A stretch of DNA of 64,000 nt from CBDCWA01 sp965223255 (GCA_965223255.1 CBDCWA010000004.1:1302001-1366000), one strand, 5' to 3'. Shown: positions 43,344-53,168, counted from the first letter of the stretch. The notes: a model not told the origin generated them from the sequence alone. A program made the numbers and translations.

Positions 43344-44171
43344 CTAAGGTTCCGCCAGCCCCTGCGCCAGCATTTGAACCTGGTCTAATACAGCTGCCAC
43401 CGTGTTACCAGAAACTTTGCCTGCCGCATCCAAGCTATCGCTGATCGTCGTTACCAAGGTTGATCCAACGACAACGGCATCTGCCACCTGGCCAATGGCA
43501 CGGGCCTGCTCTGGCGTTTTTACACCAAACCCGACTGCGATCGGCAATTCTGTCGCGGCCCGGATCCTATCGACATGGGCCTTGACCCCTCCGACGTCCG
43601 GTTCGGCGCCGCCGGTAATACCGGTAATAGAAACATAGTAAATGAAACCGCTGGTGTTGGCGAGCACCGTCTTCAAGCGTTCCGCATCGGTTGTGGGTGT
43701 TGCCAGCCGGATAAAGCTGATGCCCTTGGCGTTGGCAGGCAAACAAAGCTCATTGTCGGCCTCCGGCGGAACATCAACAACAATCAGCCCATCGACACCG
43801 GCACCCGACGCCTCATCGAGGAATTTGGCAACCGGATACACATAGATTGGGTTGTAATACCCCATCAATATCAGTGGGGTGGCTTGATCCGCCTTGCGAA
43901 ATTCGCGCACCATTTCCAAGGTTCGCACCATCGTCTGGCCGGCCTTTAAGGCGCGCTGCGAAGAGGCCTGGATCGCAGGACCATCTGCCATCGGGTCGGA
44001 AAACGGCATACCGAGCTCTATGATGTCGGCGCCGGCGCCCGGCAGCGCCTTGAGAAGGGCAAGAGACGTTTCATAGTCCGGGTCGCCTGCTGTCACGAAC
44101 GTGACCAGTCCGGCCCGACTCTCCGCCTTGAGCGCAGAAAACCGATGATCAATGCGCGTTTCAGCCGTCAT
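43344..44171 (-). CDS. trpA: Tryptophan synthase alpha chain
   Basis: A 275-residue TIM barrel that cleaves indole-3-glycerol phosphate to indole. The catalytic Glu is in IIELGMPFSDPMADGP and the Asp in GLIVVDVPPEAD. The phosphate-binding GVKTPEQARAIG is visible. ATG 44171 has GGGAG six nt upstream. It begins 15 nt after trpB, consistent with one transcript and with channelling of indole to TrpB. Confidence 0.95.
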   Translation of the reverse strand: MTAETRIDHRFSALKAESRAGLVTFVTAGDPDYETSLALLKALPGAGADIIELGMPFSDPMADGPAIQASSQRALKAGQTMVRTLEMVREFRKADQATPLILMGYYNPIYVYPVAKFLDEASGAGVDGLIVVDVPPEADNELCLPANAKGISFIRLATPTTDAERLKTVLANTSGFIYYVSITGITGGAEPDVGGVKAHVDRIRAATELPIAVGFGVKTPEQARAIGQVADAVVVGSTLVTTISDSLDAAGKVSGNTVAAVLDQVQMLAQGLAEP

Positions 44172-44186
44172 TGACGCTCCCAACGT

Positions 44187-45407
44187 TCACAGTTCTGTCC
44201 CCAGTGCCTTGGCTACCGTGAACAAATCCTTGTCACCACGCCCACACAAATTCATGACCAACAAATTGTCCGACGCCAGCGTTGGCGCCAACGTCGTGAC
44301 ATGGGCCAAAGCGTGCGCCGGCTCCAGCGCGGGAATAATGCCTTCCAGTCGCGTGCAAAGCTGCAAGGCGTCAAGCGCCTGCTGGTCTGTGACGGATACG
44401 TAAGTCACACGCCCAGTGTCCTTTAGCCAGGAATGTTCTGGCCCGACCCCAGGGTAATCGAGACCGGCCGAAATCGAATGCCCCTCCAAAATCTGCCCAT
44501 CGGGATCCTGCAGCAAATAGGTCCGATTGCCATGCAAGACGCCAGGCGAACCGCCATTCATTGAAGCGGCATGCCCATTCTCGACATCGAGGCCAAATCC
44601 CCCCGCCTCAACACCGTAGATTTGAACCTCCTCCTCATCCAGGAACGGATGAAAAAGTCCGATCGCATTGGAACCACCGCCGATGCACGCCACCAGCGTA
44701 TCCGGCAGTCGTCCTTCAGCCGCCATCATTTGCTCGCGCAACTCGTTACCGATGACCGATTGAAAATCGCGCACCATCTGCGGATACGGATGTGGGCCAG
44801 CAGCTGTGCCGATCAGATAGTATGTATTCGCGACGTTGGTGACCCAATCGCGTAGCGCCTCATTCATGGCATCCTTAAGCGTACCGGCCCCAGACGTAAC
44901 ACTGTTGATTTTGGCCTCGAGCAAGTTCATGCGGTGCACATTTGGCGCTTGGCGTTCAATGTCGGTTGCCCCCATATAGATTTCGCAGTCCATGCCATAT
45001 TTGGCACAGACCGTCGCCACCGCGACCCCGTGTTGGCCGGCGCCCGTTTCCGCGATAATCCGCGTCTTGCCCATCCGCCTCGCAAGCAAAATCTGTCCGA
45101 TGCAGTTATTGATTTTGTGGCTGCCGGTATGATTGAGTTCGTCGCGCTTGAAATAGATTTTTGCACCGCCAAGATGCCCGGTCAGCCGTTCGGCGAAATA
45201 GAGCGGGCTTGGGCGACCAGCATAGTGCGTATTGAGATGGGCAATTTCAGCCGCAAACGATGGATCGGCCTTTGCATCTTCATAGGCCTGCTCAAGAGAC
45301 AGAATAAGCGGCATCAAGGTTTCAGCAACGAAGCGCCCGCCGAAGTCTCCGAAAAAGCCACTGTCGTCGGGGCCTCCCCGATAGCTGTTTACTCGCGCTT
45401 CGCTCAC
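44187..45407 (-). CDS. trpB: Tryptophan synthase beta chain
   Basis: A 406-residue PLP enzyme that joins indole and serine. The PLP Lys is in HTGSHKINNC, the GGGSNAIG phosphate loop is present, and the N-terminal FGGRFVAETLMPL is typical. GTG 45407 is proposed as the start because GAGG lies 5 nt upstream and the resulting N-terminus has normal family length; a 33-nt longer frame (ATG 45440) is possible. It sits between trpF and trpA. Confidence 0.95.
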   Translation of the reverse strand: MSEARVNSYRGGPDDSGFFGDFGGRFVAETLMPLILSLEQAYEDAKADPSFAAEIAHLNTHYAGRPSPLYFAERLTGHLGGAKIYFKRDELNHTGSHKINNCIGQILLARRMGKTRIIAETGAGQHGVAVATVCAKYGMDCEIYMGATDIERQAPNVHRMNLLEAKINSVTSGAGTLKDAMNEALRDWVTNVANTYYLIGTAAGPHPYPQMVRDFQSVIGNELREQMMAAEGRLPDTLVACIGGGSNAIGLFHPFLDEEEVQIYGVEAGGFGLDVENGHAASMNGGSPGVLHGNRTYLLQDPDGQILEGHSISAGLDYPGVGPEHSWLKDTGRVTYVSVTDQQALDALQLCTRLEGIIPALEPAHALAHVTTLAPTLASDNLLVMNLCGRGDKDLFTVAKALGTEL

Positions 45408-45474
45408 CGTCGCCTCATATCTTTGCAGCACCCATCTCAACGAACCATCGAATTGATGGCCAGTTAGTCTGATA

Positions 45475-46122
45475 TCACGCCGCCTTCGCTGCCGCCAAGA
45501 AAGCCGCGATCATGCCAGGATCCTTTTTGCCCGGCGCAATCTCGACGCCTGACGAAACATCCACCGCCGCGGCACCCGTCAATTTGATGCCCGCCGCGAC
45601 ATTTGAGGGATTGAGCCCTCCTGACAACATGAATGATAGCCGCACCCCGATACCATCGAGAAGCCGCCAATCGAATTGCAGACCATTCCCGCCAGGCAGA
45701 CGCTGCCGGTCATCTGCCGGCGCCTTGGCATCGAATAAGATCATATCTGCTGGCCCGTCATAGACCAAACCAGCCTCAACATCAGGACGGCTTGCAACCT
45801 TGACGGCCTTGATAATTCGGCAGCCCGTGCGCGACCTCACCACTTCGCAGCGCTCCGGCGGCTCGCCACCATGGAGCTGAACAAAATCGGGCTCTATTGC
45901 AGTTGTGACCTGATCGACAAGCGCATCGTCCGGATTGACCATCAAAGCAACTGTCTTCACCCGCCCCCGCGCTGCCTCACGCAGAACCGTCGCTGTCTCC
46001 AGGCTGACATGGCGCGGACTTGGCGGATAAAACACCAGACCAACATAGTCCGCACCCCCTGCGATCGCCGCCTCCAAAGAGGCAGTGTCGCTCAATCCAC
46101 AAATCTTAACCTTTGTCGTCAT
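45475..46122 (-). CDS. trpF: Phosphoribosylanthranilate isomerase
   Basis: A 215-residue TIM-barrel enzyme of tryptophan synthesis. The catalytic Cys is in VKICGL and the Asp in DVSSGVE, with phosphate-binding FMLSGGLNPSNV. ATG 46122 (MTTKVKICGL) fits the family better than a start eight codons earlier; the Shine-Dalgarno site is weak (TTGAG). It heads the trpF-trpB-trpA set, with 67 nt before trpB. Confidence 0.94.
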   Translation of the reverse strand: MTTKVKICGLSDTASLEAAIAGGADYVGLVFYPPSPRHVSLETATVLREAARGRVKTVALMVNPDDALVDQVTTAIEPDFVQLHGGEPPERCEVVRSRTGCRIIKAVKVASRPDVEAGLVYDGPADMILFDAKAPADDRQRLPGGNGLQFDWRLLDGIGVRLSFMLSGGLNPSNVAAGIKLTGAAAVDVSSGVEIAPGKKDPGMIAAFLAAAKAA

Positions 46123-46183
46123 CTCAAGATTACGTCGCGCAGCCAACGCCTAGCAGAGGCATGCGCCATACAATTGCGGGCCA

Positions 46184-46534
46184 TTATCGCGCTACGACCA
46201 ACGCCGTACCCTCGCTGTGGGCAAGCTGGGCGTCACTGGCCCGCAATAAGCGATCAGCTTCTGCCTTCCAACGCACGGCCTCCCGCGTCTGCTGACGCGC
46301 CATGCGTCGCCACTTTGCTTGCGAAAGCCACATTGTACTGCCACCGATCAACACGCCGACAATCAATGTCACGAATAAAAAGACGTACAATGGGCCGTCG
46401 ATTGCGATCAATGGATTGGCCGGAGTAAAGGGATCAAGCACGAGGGTGACCAGCTTACGATTGCTCACCGACAAGGCAATCGCAATAAAAGCGATGACCA
46501 ACGCAAACAAAAGAGTGATCAGTCGTTTCAGCAC
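46184..46534 (-). CDS. lapA: LapA-domain (DUF1049) inner-membrane protein
   Basis: A 116-residue protein with two N-terminal membrane helices (residues ~4-24 and ~48-70) separated by the beta segment typical of LapA domains (SNRKLVTLVLDPF). A cytoplasmic basic helix follows (SQAKWRRMARQQTREAVRWKAEADRL). In enterobacteria the LapA/LapB pair regulates lipopolysaccharide assembly through LpxC turnover; the alphaproteobacterial protein lacks a neighbouring lapB, so its role is less certain. The start is GTG 46534 with GGAGG 5 nt upstream. Its place between ihfB and trpF is conserved in the class. Confidence 0.85.
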   Translation of the reverse strand: MLKRLITLLFALVIAFIAIALSVSNRKLVTLVLDPFTPANPLIAIDGPLYVFLFVTLIVGVLIGGSTMWLSQAKWRRMARQQTREAVRWKAEADRLLRASDAQLAHSEGTALVVAR

Positions 46535-46754
46535 ATCCGCCTCCGCTATCGCGAATAGTCAGCCTTTAGGCATTGAGATATTCGCGCTCGAAATACAATA
46601 GGAAAATGACGAACAGCGATGCTGTGCCAGGGGATCGCCACCCGCCCTTCAACTGTGTGATGCCGTAATGGTCGAAGCCACATCAAACGCTGCATAGCTG
46701 CATCGCAAGTCGTTGGCACCAACATAATGGCAACGGAATAGTCGCGACTACCCC

Positions 46755-47045
46755 CTAATCACTAGATCGCCGGTTGAGCCGTTCACGCAACTCCTTGCCG
46801 GATTTGAAAAACGGAACGAACTTTTCCTCAACCGCAACGGGCGTACCGGTACGCGGATTGCGCCCGATACGTGCACCGCGATGCTTCACAGTGAAAGCGC
46901 CAAACCCACGCAATTCAACCCTGTTGCCCTTCGACAGAGCTTCGACGATCTCATCAAAGATCACATTGACGATGCGCTCGACGTCGCGATGAAATAGGTG
47001 CGGGTTGGCGGCCGCAATTTTCTGGACCAATTCGGACTTGATCAC
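46755..47045 (-). CDS. ihfB: Integration host factor subunit beta
   Basis: A 96-residue HU/IHF-family DNA-bending protein. The beta-arm motif GRNPRTGTPV with its intercalating Pro is intact, as are RVELRGFGAFTVK and the C-terminal FKSGKELRERL. GTG 47045 gives the usual MIKSELVQ start and has a GGGGA site 8 nt upstream; a 24-nt longer GTG frame is less typical. It forms a heterodimer with IhfA (elsewhere) and acts in transcription, recombination and replication. It follows sppA by 33 nt. Confidence 0.93.
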   Translation of the reverse strand: MIKSELVQKIAAANPHLFHRDVERIVNVIFDEIVEALSKGNRVELRGFGAFTVKHRGARIGRNPRTGTPVAVEEKFVPFFKSGKELRERLNRRSSD

Positions 47046-47078
47046 TGTTCTTTTCCCCGGAAAACTCACTGAATCTCA

Positions 47079-48044
47079 TCAACTTTTCCCAGGTTGCCAA
47101 ACAGAAACCAGACCGTCAAGCGTCATCACGCGCAAGCTATTGTTTTTGCCAAGAAAATTAAAGCCACTCAGGCCCAAAAACCGGCCCAGCCACTTGAAAA
47201 TCACGCTGTCGCCGACCAGCGGGAAGCCCAGCTCGCTGGTCACTTTCCAATCCACGACCTTCAGGCCCTTCGGCACTTTGCGCTCCTTAACCAACCACCG
47301 GACCGCCTGCGATTCACCGCCCAGTTCATCGACCAATTTGTAGCGGAGTGCTTCCCGGCCGGAATAAACCCGCCCCGCCTCAAGTCCGGGGATTTTTGAG
47401 GTGTCGACTTTGCGTCGCGTGCGCACCAGGTCAAGAAACCAACGCTGACTGTCTTTGATCATCATCTCAGCGACGCGCCGGCTATCCTCATCGATTGGCT
47501 TGAACGGCGACGGCGTTGCCTTCAGATTTCCGCTTTTGATTTCGTTCATTTTGATGCCGATTTTATCGAGCATTTGTGAGAATTCCGGCCACTGCATAAT
47601 GACGCCGACCGACCCGGTGATGGTATTGCCGCGCGCAACGATATGGTCGGTTGCCAAACCGACAATGAAGGCAGCTGAGGCGGCAACGGTGCCGAACTGC
47701 GCCACAACCGGCTTTTTCTTGGAAAGCTCACGGATTGCCTCGAACAACGCCTCGCCGCCAGTGGTCGTCCCACCTGGACTGTTCACGTACACGACGACAC
47801 CGGCAACGCGATCCGACCGCCCCACACGCTTCAAGAGCTTCAATTTGCGCCGGTCAGCGTCTATCAAACCGGTAACGGAAATCCGAGCGATCTGCTTGCT
47901 ATCACTCAGCAAATCTTTGTCGAACAATGACACCGACATGCCAGCAACCAACAAAAACGCAACCAGCATCGCTGCTGCCCGCCAAAACGAGGTAATGCGC
48001 TTCTGCCGGCGACGGTCTAGAACCGCTTCAGTTTCGAGCGACAT
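47079..48044 (-). CDS. sppA: Signal peptide peptidase SppA (short 36K form)
   Basis: A 321-residue membrane serine protease that degrades cleaved signal peptides. There is one N-terminal transmembrane helix (residues ~22-40), then a ClpP-like domain. The Ser-Lys dyad is S123 (TVAASAAF) and K175 (SGNLKATPSPF), with the oxyanion NSPGGTTTGG loop. AGGAG precedes the ATG by about six nt. It lies between rpsA and ihfB, a conserved location. Confidence 0.92.
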   Translation of the reverse strand: MSLETEAVLDRRRQKRITSFWRAAAMLVAFLLVAGMSVSLFDKDLLSDSKQIARISVTGLIDADRRKLKLLKRVGRSDRVAGVVVYVNSPGGTTTGGEALFEAIRELSKKKPVVAQFGTVAASAAFIVGLATDHIVARGNTITGSVGVIMQWPEFSQMLDKIGIKMNEIKSGNLKATPSPFKPIDEDSRRVAEMMIKDSQRWFLDLVRTRRKVDTSKIPGLEAGRVYSGREALRYKLVDELGGESQAVRWLVKERKVPKGLKVVDWKVTSELGFPLVGDSVIFKWLGRFLGLSGFNFLGKNNSLRVMTLDGLVSVWQPGKS

Positions 48045-48462
48045 ATGAACTCCTGGTCTTCACCCAGCGTCGTAGTCAAACGCGTCCCACATCACCATAG
48101 TATTTAACCAACCCTCGGAACAGCCATGGTCACGATCAAAGCGCCTAATTTGCAACTAGACTTAACGACGAAACAGGCAGGCGTCCAAATCCGCACCGAG
48201 AGCGGCCAGCCAATAGATGGGCCTTCACCCGCCTGACGCCAATAGGAGCGAGGAACCATGTCGCTCAAAACTCCAGATTAACCGATTACTCAATATCGCC
48301 GCCGAATGACGGCAACGCAACCGATCAGTTGGGACACCGCCGATCGCGGCAATCCCCCGATCAATGGCGCCAACACATGGGCAAAATGAGGCTTCAACAC
48401 AATACGGCGCAGCCAGGCGGCTGCGCCGAAATACATGCGTTGAGAACAATGGTCGACGTGGC
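48045..48462. other. Intergenic region downstream of rpsA
   Basis: 418 bases between rpsA and sppA on the same strand. The part nearest rpsA holds a terminator-like hairpin. The rest likely contains the sppA promoter. No gene, repeat or riboswitch was recognised. Confidence 0.45.
48405..48428 (-). terminator. Putative rpsA terminator hairpin
   Basis: A perfect 10-bp GC-rich stem (CGGCGCAGCC/GGCTGCGCCG) with a 4-nt loop starts 35 nt after the rpsA stop. On the minus strand it is followed by TATTGTGTT, a poor but T-rich tract. It would separate rpsA from sppA. Confidence 0.55.
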
Positions 48463-50205
48463 TTAGTCGTCCTTCGGGGCCTCCTCTGGTGCTTCCGAGC
48501 CATCGTCGCGCTGTTTCATTGCAGCACCGAGAATGTCGCCGAGCGAGGCACCTGAATCGGTAGACCCATATTGCGCCACCGCAGCTTTTTCCTCGTTGAT
48601 TTCAAGTTGTTTGATAGATACCGCAATCCGTCGCGAAGCCTTATCGACGCTTAGCACTGCGGCATCGACCTTATCGCCAACATTAAACCGCTCAGGACGT
48701 TGCTCAGAGCGGTCGCGAGACAAGTCAGATCGCTTCACGAAGGTCGCGATATCGGTACCGGAAATTTTGACATCGATGCCGCCGTCCTGCACTTCGGTAA
48801 CCTCGCAGGTCACGGGGTCGCCCTTCTTATAACGGCTGATGGTATCGAGCGGGTCACCGCCGATCTGCTTGATACCAAGTGAGATGCGCTCTTTTTGGCT
48901 ATCGACATCAAGCACAACGGCTTTGACGACATCACCCTTCTTGTAGTCTTTGATCGCCTCGTCGCCGCTCCTATTCCAATCGAGATCGGACAGGTGCACC
49001 ATGCCATCAACACCGCTATCGAGACCGATAAACAATCCGAACTCGGTCACATTGCGGATCGGACCTTCGACCTCAGAGCCTTTGGGGTGTAGCGCAAGGA
49101 ATGCATCCCATGGATTATCCTGGGTCTGCTTGAGCCCGAGTGAGATCCGTCGTTTATTGGGATCCACTTCCAATACCTGGACATCCACCTCCTGGCTGGT
49201 CGAGACGATCTTGCCGGGATGAACGTTCTTTTTCGTCCAGCTCATTTCCGAAACGTGGATGAGGCCTTCGACACCCGGTTCGAGTTGCACAAACGCACCA
49301 TAATCAGCGATGTTCGTGACCGTGCCACTGAAGCGACCACCGACCGGATATTTCTGTTCGATCGACTGCCACGGATCATCCTGCAGCTGCTTCATACCCA
49401 AACTGATTCGCTGGGTATCCGGATTGATCCGGATTATTTGCACCTTGATGCTATCGCCGACATTGACGATTTCGCTCGGATGGCTAACGCGGCGCCAGGC
49501 CATATCGGTGACGTGCAGCAAGCCATCGATGCCGCCAAGATCGACAAACGCCCCATAATCCGTGATGTTCTTGACGACACCGTCAACAACCTGACCTTCA
49601 CCGAGCCTGGAGACGATATCGGCCCTCTGTTCAGCCCTCGTCTCTTCCAGCACCGAGCGTCGAGACACGACGATGTTGCCGCGCCGGCGATCCATTTTTA
49701 GGATCTGGAATTGCTCCGGCTTATGCATCAGCGGAGCAATATCACGCACTGGACGAATATCCACCTGGCTCCCCGGCAGGAAGGCCACGGCCCCATCAAG
49801 ATCAACCGTAAAGCCGCCCTTGACCTTGTTGAATATCACGCCGGTGACTTTTTCACCGTCTTCGAATTGCTTTTCGAGACGTGACCAGCTCTCTTCGCGG
49901 CGCGCCTTCTCACGCGATAGCATCGCCTCGCCGGCGGCATTTTCGATCCGCTCAAGATAGACCTCGACGATATCGCCCACATCGATCTCAGCCATCTTGC
50001 CGGCGGAGGCGAACTCCTTGAGCGGGACACGGCCTTCCATTTTTAATCCGACATCGATCACGGCCATGTCTTTTTCTATCGATACCACGCGCCCCTTGAC
50101 GACATTGCCTTCGTACACAACGTCTTCCGCGAGCGTTTCATCAAGCATTGCGACGAACTCGTCCATTGAGGGCGCAAAGTCTTTAGGTGTTTCGGTCGTA
50201 CTCAT
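48463..50205 (-). CDS. rpsA: 30S ribosomal protein S1
   Basis: A 580-residue protein made of six S1 OB-fold repeats, the normal architecture. Repeats 3-6 are marked by GxFVDLGGIDGLLHVTDMAW-, GAFVQLEPGVEGLIHVSEMSW-, GLFIGLDSGVDGMVHLSDLDW- and CEVTEVQDGGIDVKISG-type stretches, each separated by R-I-S-L-G-x-K-Q. The C-terminus is short and acidic. It binds mRNA at the ribosome and assists initiation. GGAG lies 5 nt before the ATG. It follows cmk by 186 nt, as in many proteobacteria. Confidence 0.97.
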   Translation of the reverse strand: MSTTETPKDFAPSMDEFVAMLDETLAEDVVYEGNVVKGRVVSIEKDMAVIDVGLKMEGRVPLKEFASAGKMAEIDVGDIVEVYLERIENAAGEAMLSREKARREESWSRLEKQFEDGEKVTGVIFNKVKGGFTVDLDGAVAFLPGSQVDIRPVRDIAPLMHKPEQFQILKMDRRRGNIVVSRRSVLEETRAEQRADIVSRLGEGQVVDGVVKNITDYGAFVDLGGIDGLLHVTDMAWRRVSHPSEIVNVGDSIKVQIIRINPDTQRISLGMKQLQDDPWQSIEQKYPVGGRFSGTVTNIADYGAFVQLEPGVEGLIHVSEMSWTKKNVHPGKIVSTSQEVDVQVLEVDPNKRRISLGLKQTQDNPWDAFLALHPKGSEVEGPIRNVTEFGLFIGLDSGVDGMVHLSDLDWNRSGDEAIKDYKKGDVVKAVVLDVDSQKERISLGIKQIGGDPLDTISRYKKGDPVTCEVTEVQDGGIDVKISGTDIATFVKRSDLSRDRSEQRPERFNVGDKVDAAVLSVDKASRRIAVSIKQLEINEEKAAVAQYGSTDSGASLGDILGAAMKQRDDGSEAPEEAPKDD

Positions 50206-50391
50206 CTAGTCTCCAAAATATGATTTCACTGACAGTAGCTAAGTCATCTGTCTCGATTGGCACAAATGTACGACAAATGCGCCCAAGCCCATCCAGGGCC
50301 CGGCGACTCTATCTGTCATCCATTTTTGAATTCTGATCGCAGCAACTGACGGTGGGCAACGACGCCCCCCAACCAAGATTTGGCGGCCAAT

Positions 50392-51030
50392 TCAGGCCTC
50401 CGATTGGTCGATCTTCCTCTTGATCAACTCGACAGCAGCTTGGAATGCGCTGTTTATATCCAAATCTGTCGTGTCAAGCAATATTGCATCATCAGCCTGT
50501 TTCAGCGGTGCATCGGTGCGGCCGCTGTCGCGGGCATCGCGATGGCGGATCATCTCTACAACTGCTGCAAACGCGACAACCTCTCCCCGTGCTTCGAGCT
50601 CGCCGTGCCGGCGCCTGGCCCGCACCTCCAGGTCCGCTGTGACAAACAGTTTAACATCCGCATCCGGACAGACCACGGTTCCAATATCGCGGCCGTCGAT
50701 CACCGCCCCTGGCTTGCGCTCGGCAAATGCTCTCTGAAAATCCAGTAGTGCCCGACGAACACCTGGATATTGGGCAACAAGTGAAGCGGCCTCACCGACC
50801 CGCGGCGCCTTCAGGCCCTCATCCTCGAGCGAACCGACATCGAGAGATTGCGCCGCGCGAACCGCCGCGTCTTCGTCTTCCAGCCGATCCCCCCCGATCA
50901 ATACATCGCGCGCGACAGCACGGTACAGCAAGCCGGTATCGAGCACCACAAATCCGAAATGCTGGGCAATCATACGAGCCAGCGTCCCCTTGCCTGATGC
51001 GGCAGGGCCATCGATGGCGATCGTCGTCAA
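50392..51030 (-). CDS. cmk: Cytidylate kinase
   Basis: A 212-residue CMP/dCMP kinase with the P-loop GPAASGKGT and the CMP-binding DGRDIGTVVCPDA. The long CMP domain is typical of bacterial Cmk. The start codon is TTG 51030 and overlaps the aroA stop (TTGA), so translation is coupled to aroA. This is the normal aroA-cmk-rpsA order. Confidence 0.96.
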   Translation of the reverse strand: MTTIAIDGPAASGKGTLARMIAQHFGFVVLDTGLLYRAVARDVLIGGDRLEDEDAAVRAAQSLDVGSLEDEGLKAPRVGEAASLVAQYPGVRRALLDFQRAFAERKPGAVIDGRDIGTVVCPDADVKLFVTADLEVRARRRHGELEARGEVVAFAAVVEMIRHRDARDSGRTDAPLKQADDAILLDTTDLDINSAFQAAVELIKRKIDQSEA

Positions 51031-52358
51031 GGCGCCACTCCCAGCTCGCGAATGTTACCGCCGACTTGGCCCATTAAGTCGCGAAACTCCGGAAAGCTTG
51101 TAGCAATCATCCGCCCGTCATCGATTGTAACCGGTGCCTCGCTCGCCAGCCCCATAACCAGAGAAGACATTGCGATGCGATGGTCGAGATGGGTGACCAC
51201 GCTGCCGCCACCGGCAACACCGCCGCGACCGGTCACGATGAGCGTATCCCCCTCGACATCTGCCTCGACCCCGTTGGCAATCAATGCCGCGGCTGTTGCC
51301 GACAATCGATCGCTTTCCTTTACTTTGAGCTCGGCTAGTCCTTCCATTCGGGTTTCACCTTCGGCAAACGCCGCAACCACCGCCAGGATCGGATATTCGT
51401 CGATCATGCTCGGCGCGCGTGCCGCGGGAACCACAACCCCCTTCATCGGCCCATAGCGCGCCGTCAGATCCGCTATAGGCTCTCCAGCCTCGATCCTCGG
51501 ATTGGTTAAGGCAATATCGGCCCCCATTTCGCCAAGCGTGTCGTAAAAGCCGATCCGTGTCGGATTGGCCAGCACGCCTTCGATTGTTATTTCTGAGCCG
51601 GGCACGATCAAGGCCGCAGCAATCAGAAAGGCTGCCGAACTTGGGTCGCCGGGCACAATGACCTCTCGCCCCGCCAACTCAACCTGCCCAGTCACCTTGC
51701 AGATCTCTTTACCGGCGTCCATCACGCTCTCCACCTGGCCGCCAAAGTAGCGCAGCATCCGTTCGGTATGATCCCGGCTCGGCTCGGAGATCACCGTCGT
51801 CTCACCGGCGGCATGCAGCCCCGCCAACAGGACTGCGGATTTGAGCTGCGCACTGGCAACCGGTAATTGATAGCGGATCGGTACCAGCTGCCCACTGCCG
51901 CGCACCGTTAACGGCAGGGTCTCTCCGCCAGCTAGCACCTCCAGTCCCATCTGCTGCAGCGGTTTCAAAACCCGGCCCATCGGACGACGGGACAGGGAGT
52001 CATCGCCTACCAGATCAACGCGGATGGGGTGGCCTGCAATCACTCCCATCGTCAGCCGCACCCCCGTGCCCGAGTTGCCGAAATCGAGCGGCCCATCCGG
52101 CTGGCTAAGCCCGCCAACTCCGCGCCCGCGTACGATCCAATCACCGCCCTCGCGGCCAACACCGGCGCCCATCGCCTTGATAACCTTGGCCGTATTCAAC
52201 ACATCTTCGGCTTCAAGCAGACCCTGTATGGACGTGGTTCCCGTCGCCAGCGCGCCGAGCAGCAGGGCGCGGTGCGAGATCGATTTGTCACCCGGCACCT
52301 TTATCCGCCCCGTGATGGCAGCCCCTTGACTGGCGACAAGCGCTTTAGGCCCGCTCAT
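51027..52358 (-). CDS. aroA: 5-enolpyruvylshikimate-3-phosphate synthase
   Basis: A 443-residue EPSP synthase of the shikimate pathway. The four published class II motifs are present: GDKS (residues 23-26), SAQLK, RDHTE and NPTR. The phosphoenolpyruvate loop reads DFGNSGTG. At the position that is Ala100 in the glyphosate-tolerant CP4 enzyme it has Gly (G97 here). It starts at ATG 52358 and overlaps cmk by four bases. It diverges from the FYDLN-domain gene. Confidence 0.96.
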   Translation of the reverse strand: MSGPKALVASQGAAITGRIKVPGDKSISHRALLLGALATGTTSIQGLLEAEDVLNTAKVIKAMGAGVGREGGDWIVRGRGVGGLSQPDGPLDFGNSGTGVRLTMGVIAGHPIRVDLVGDDSLSRRPMGRVLKPLQQMGLEVLAGGETLPLTVRGSGQLVPIRYQLPVASAQLKSAVLLAGLHAAGETTVISEPSRDHTERMLRYFGGQVESVMDAGKEICKVTGQVELAGREVIVPGDPSSAAFLIAAALIVPGSEITIEGVLANPTRIGFYDTLGEMGADIALTNPRIEAGEPIADLTARYGPMKGVVVPAARAPSMIDEYPILAVVAAFAEGETRMEGLAELKVKESDRLSATAAALIANGVEADVEGDTLIVTGRGGVAGGGSVVTHLDHRIAMSSLVMGLASEAPVTIDDGRMIATSFPEFRDLMGQVGGNIRELGVAP

Positions 52359-52609
52359 GCTACTCGCCCTTTTCCTCTGGCATTGCTTAGCTGCCCGACA
52401 TCGAACCTACAAATTGAGTGCCCTGCGACACACTGGCAGGCACCCGATCCACCAAGTGGCCCGGCGCGCCACCTCACCAAACGGTCGGGATAACTTTCTA
52501 CGAATTTGCATTTGTTTTTGACAAGTTCGCCATCCCATGGCAGATCGCGCCAATTCCCGTCAAGGTCAATCCCTTCAATGCCGATGCCCGTCAAGGATCG
52601 AGGAACACT

Positions 52610-52975
52610 ATGTCAACAAAGGAAGCGCGCGGAACCAAGCGCACTTGCCAGAATTCGGAGTGCGGCGAGCGGTTTTACGATTTGAGCCGCGATCCCATTA
52701 TCTGTCCGATTTGCCAGTCTGAATATGTCATCGCATCTGCGCCACTTGCGGCACCTAAACCCGAGCCCGCGCCACCAAAACCGGCCGAGCCAGCCTTAGA
52801 AACCGATGACGACGATATCGACATTGACGATGCCACCGAAAGTCTCGAAGAACTGGCGGAAAGTGAAGAAGCTGTCGCCGGCGAGGACGATGATACATTC
52901 CTCGAAGAAGAGGAAGATGGTTCCGACGTGACCGGTATAATCAGGCCGGTCTCTGAAAAGGATGACGAAACCTAA
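52610..52975 (+). CDS. FYDLN-type acidic zinc-ribbon protein (TIGR02300 family)
   Basis: A 121-residue protein conserved beside aroA in alphaproteobacteria. The N-terminal ~45 residues form a small zinc ribbon (C-x4-C ... C-x2-C) containing the FYDL motif (RFYDLSRDP). A Pro/Ala linker follows, then a strongly acidic tail (DDDDIDIDD ... FLEEEEDG). ATG 52610 has AGGA 5 nt upstream; a frame 64 codons longer is not family-like. The function is unknown; the acidic tail suggests interaction with basic partners. Confidence 0.88.
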   Translation: MSTKEARGTKRTCQNSECGERFYDLSRDPIICPICQSEYVIASAPLAAPKPEPAPPKPAEPALETDDDDIDIDDATESLEELAESEEAVAGEDDDTFLEEEEDGSDVTGIIRPVSEKDDET

Positions 52976-53056
52976 TTGCCGCCTGATCCCCAGGCCCTGC
53001 GATTTGGGCTTGCCAATCAGGAGCGATCCTCCTAGTAAGCGAGTTCACATGATTTT

Positions 53057-53086
53057 CGCCGGCCGATCATCTGATCGTGGCCGGCG
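53057..53086. repeat. Inverted repeat just upstream of tRNA-Ala
   Basis: CGCCGGCC (53057-53064) pairs with GGCCGGCG (53079-53086); inside, GATC repeats extend the stem to 12 bp with a 2-nt bulge. It ends 6 nt before the tRNA gene. It may terminate the upstream transcript or form part of the tRNA leader; there is no T-run. Confidence 0.6.
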
Positions 53087-53092
53087 CGCCGT

Positions 53093-53168
<76 letters not shown>

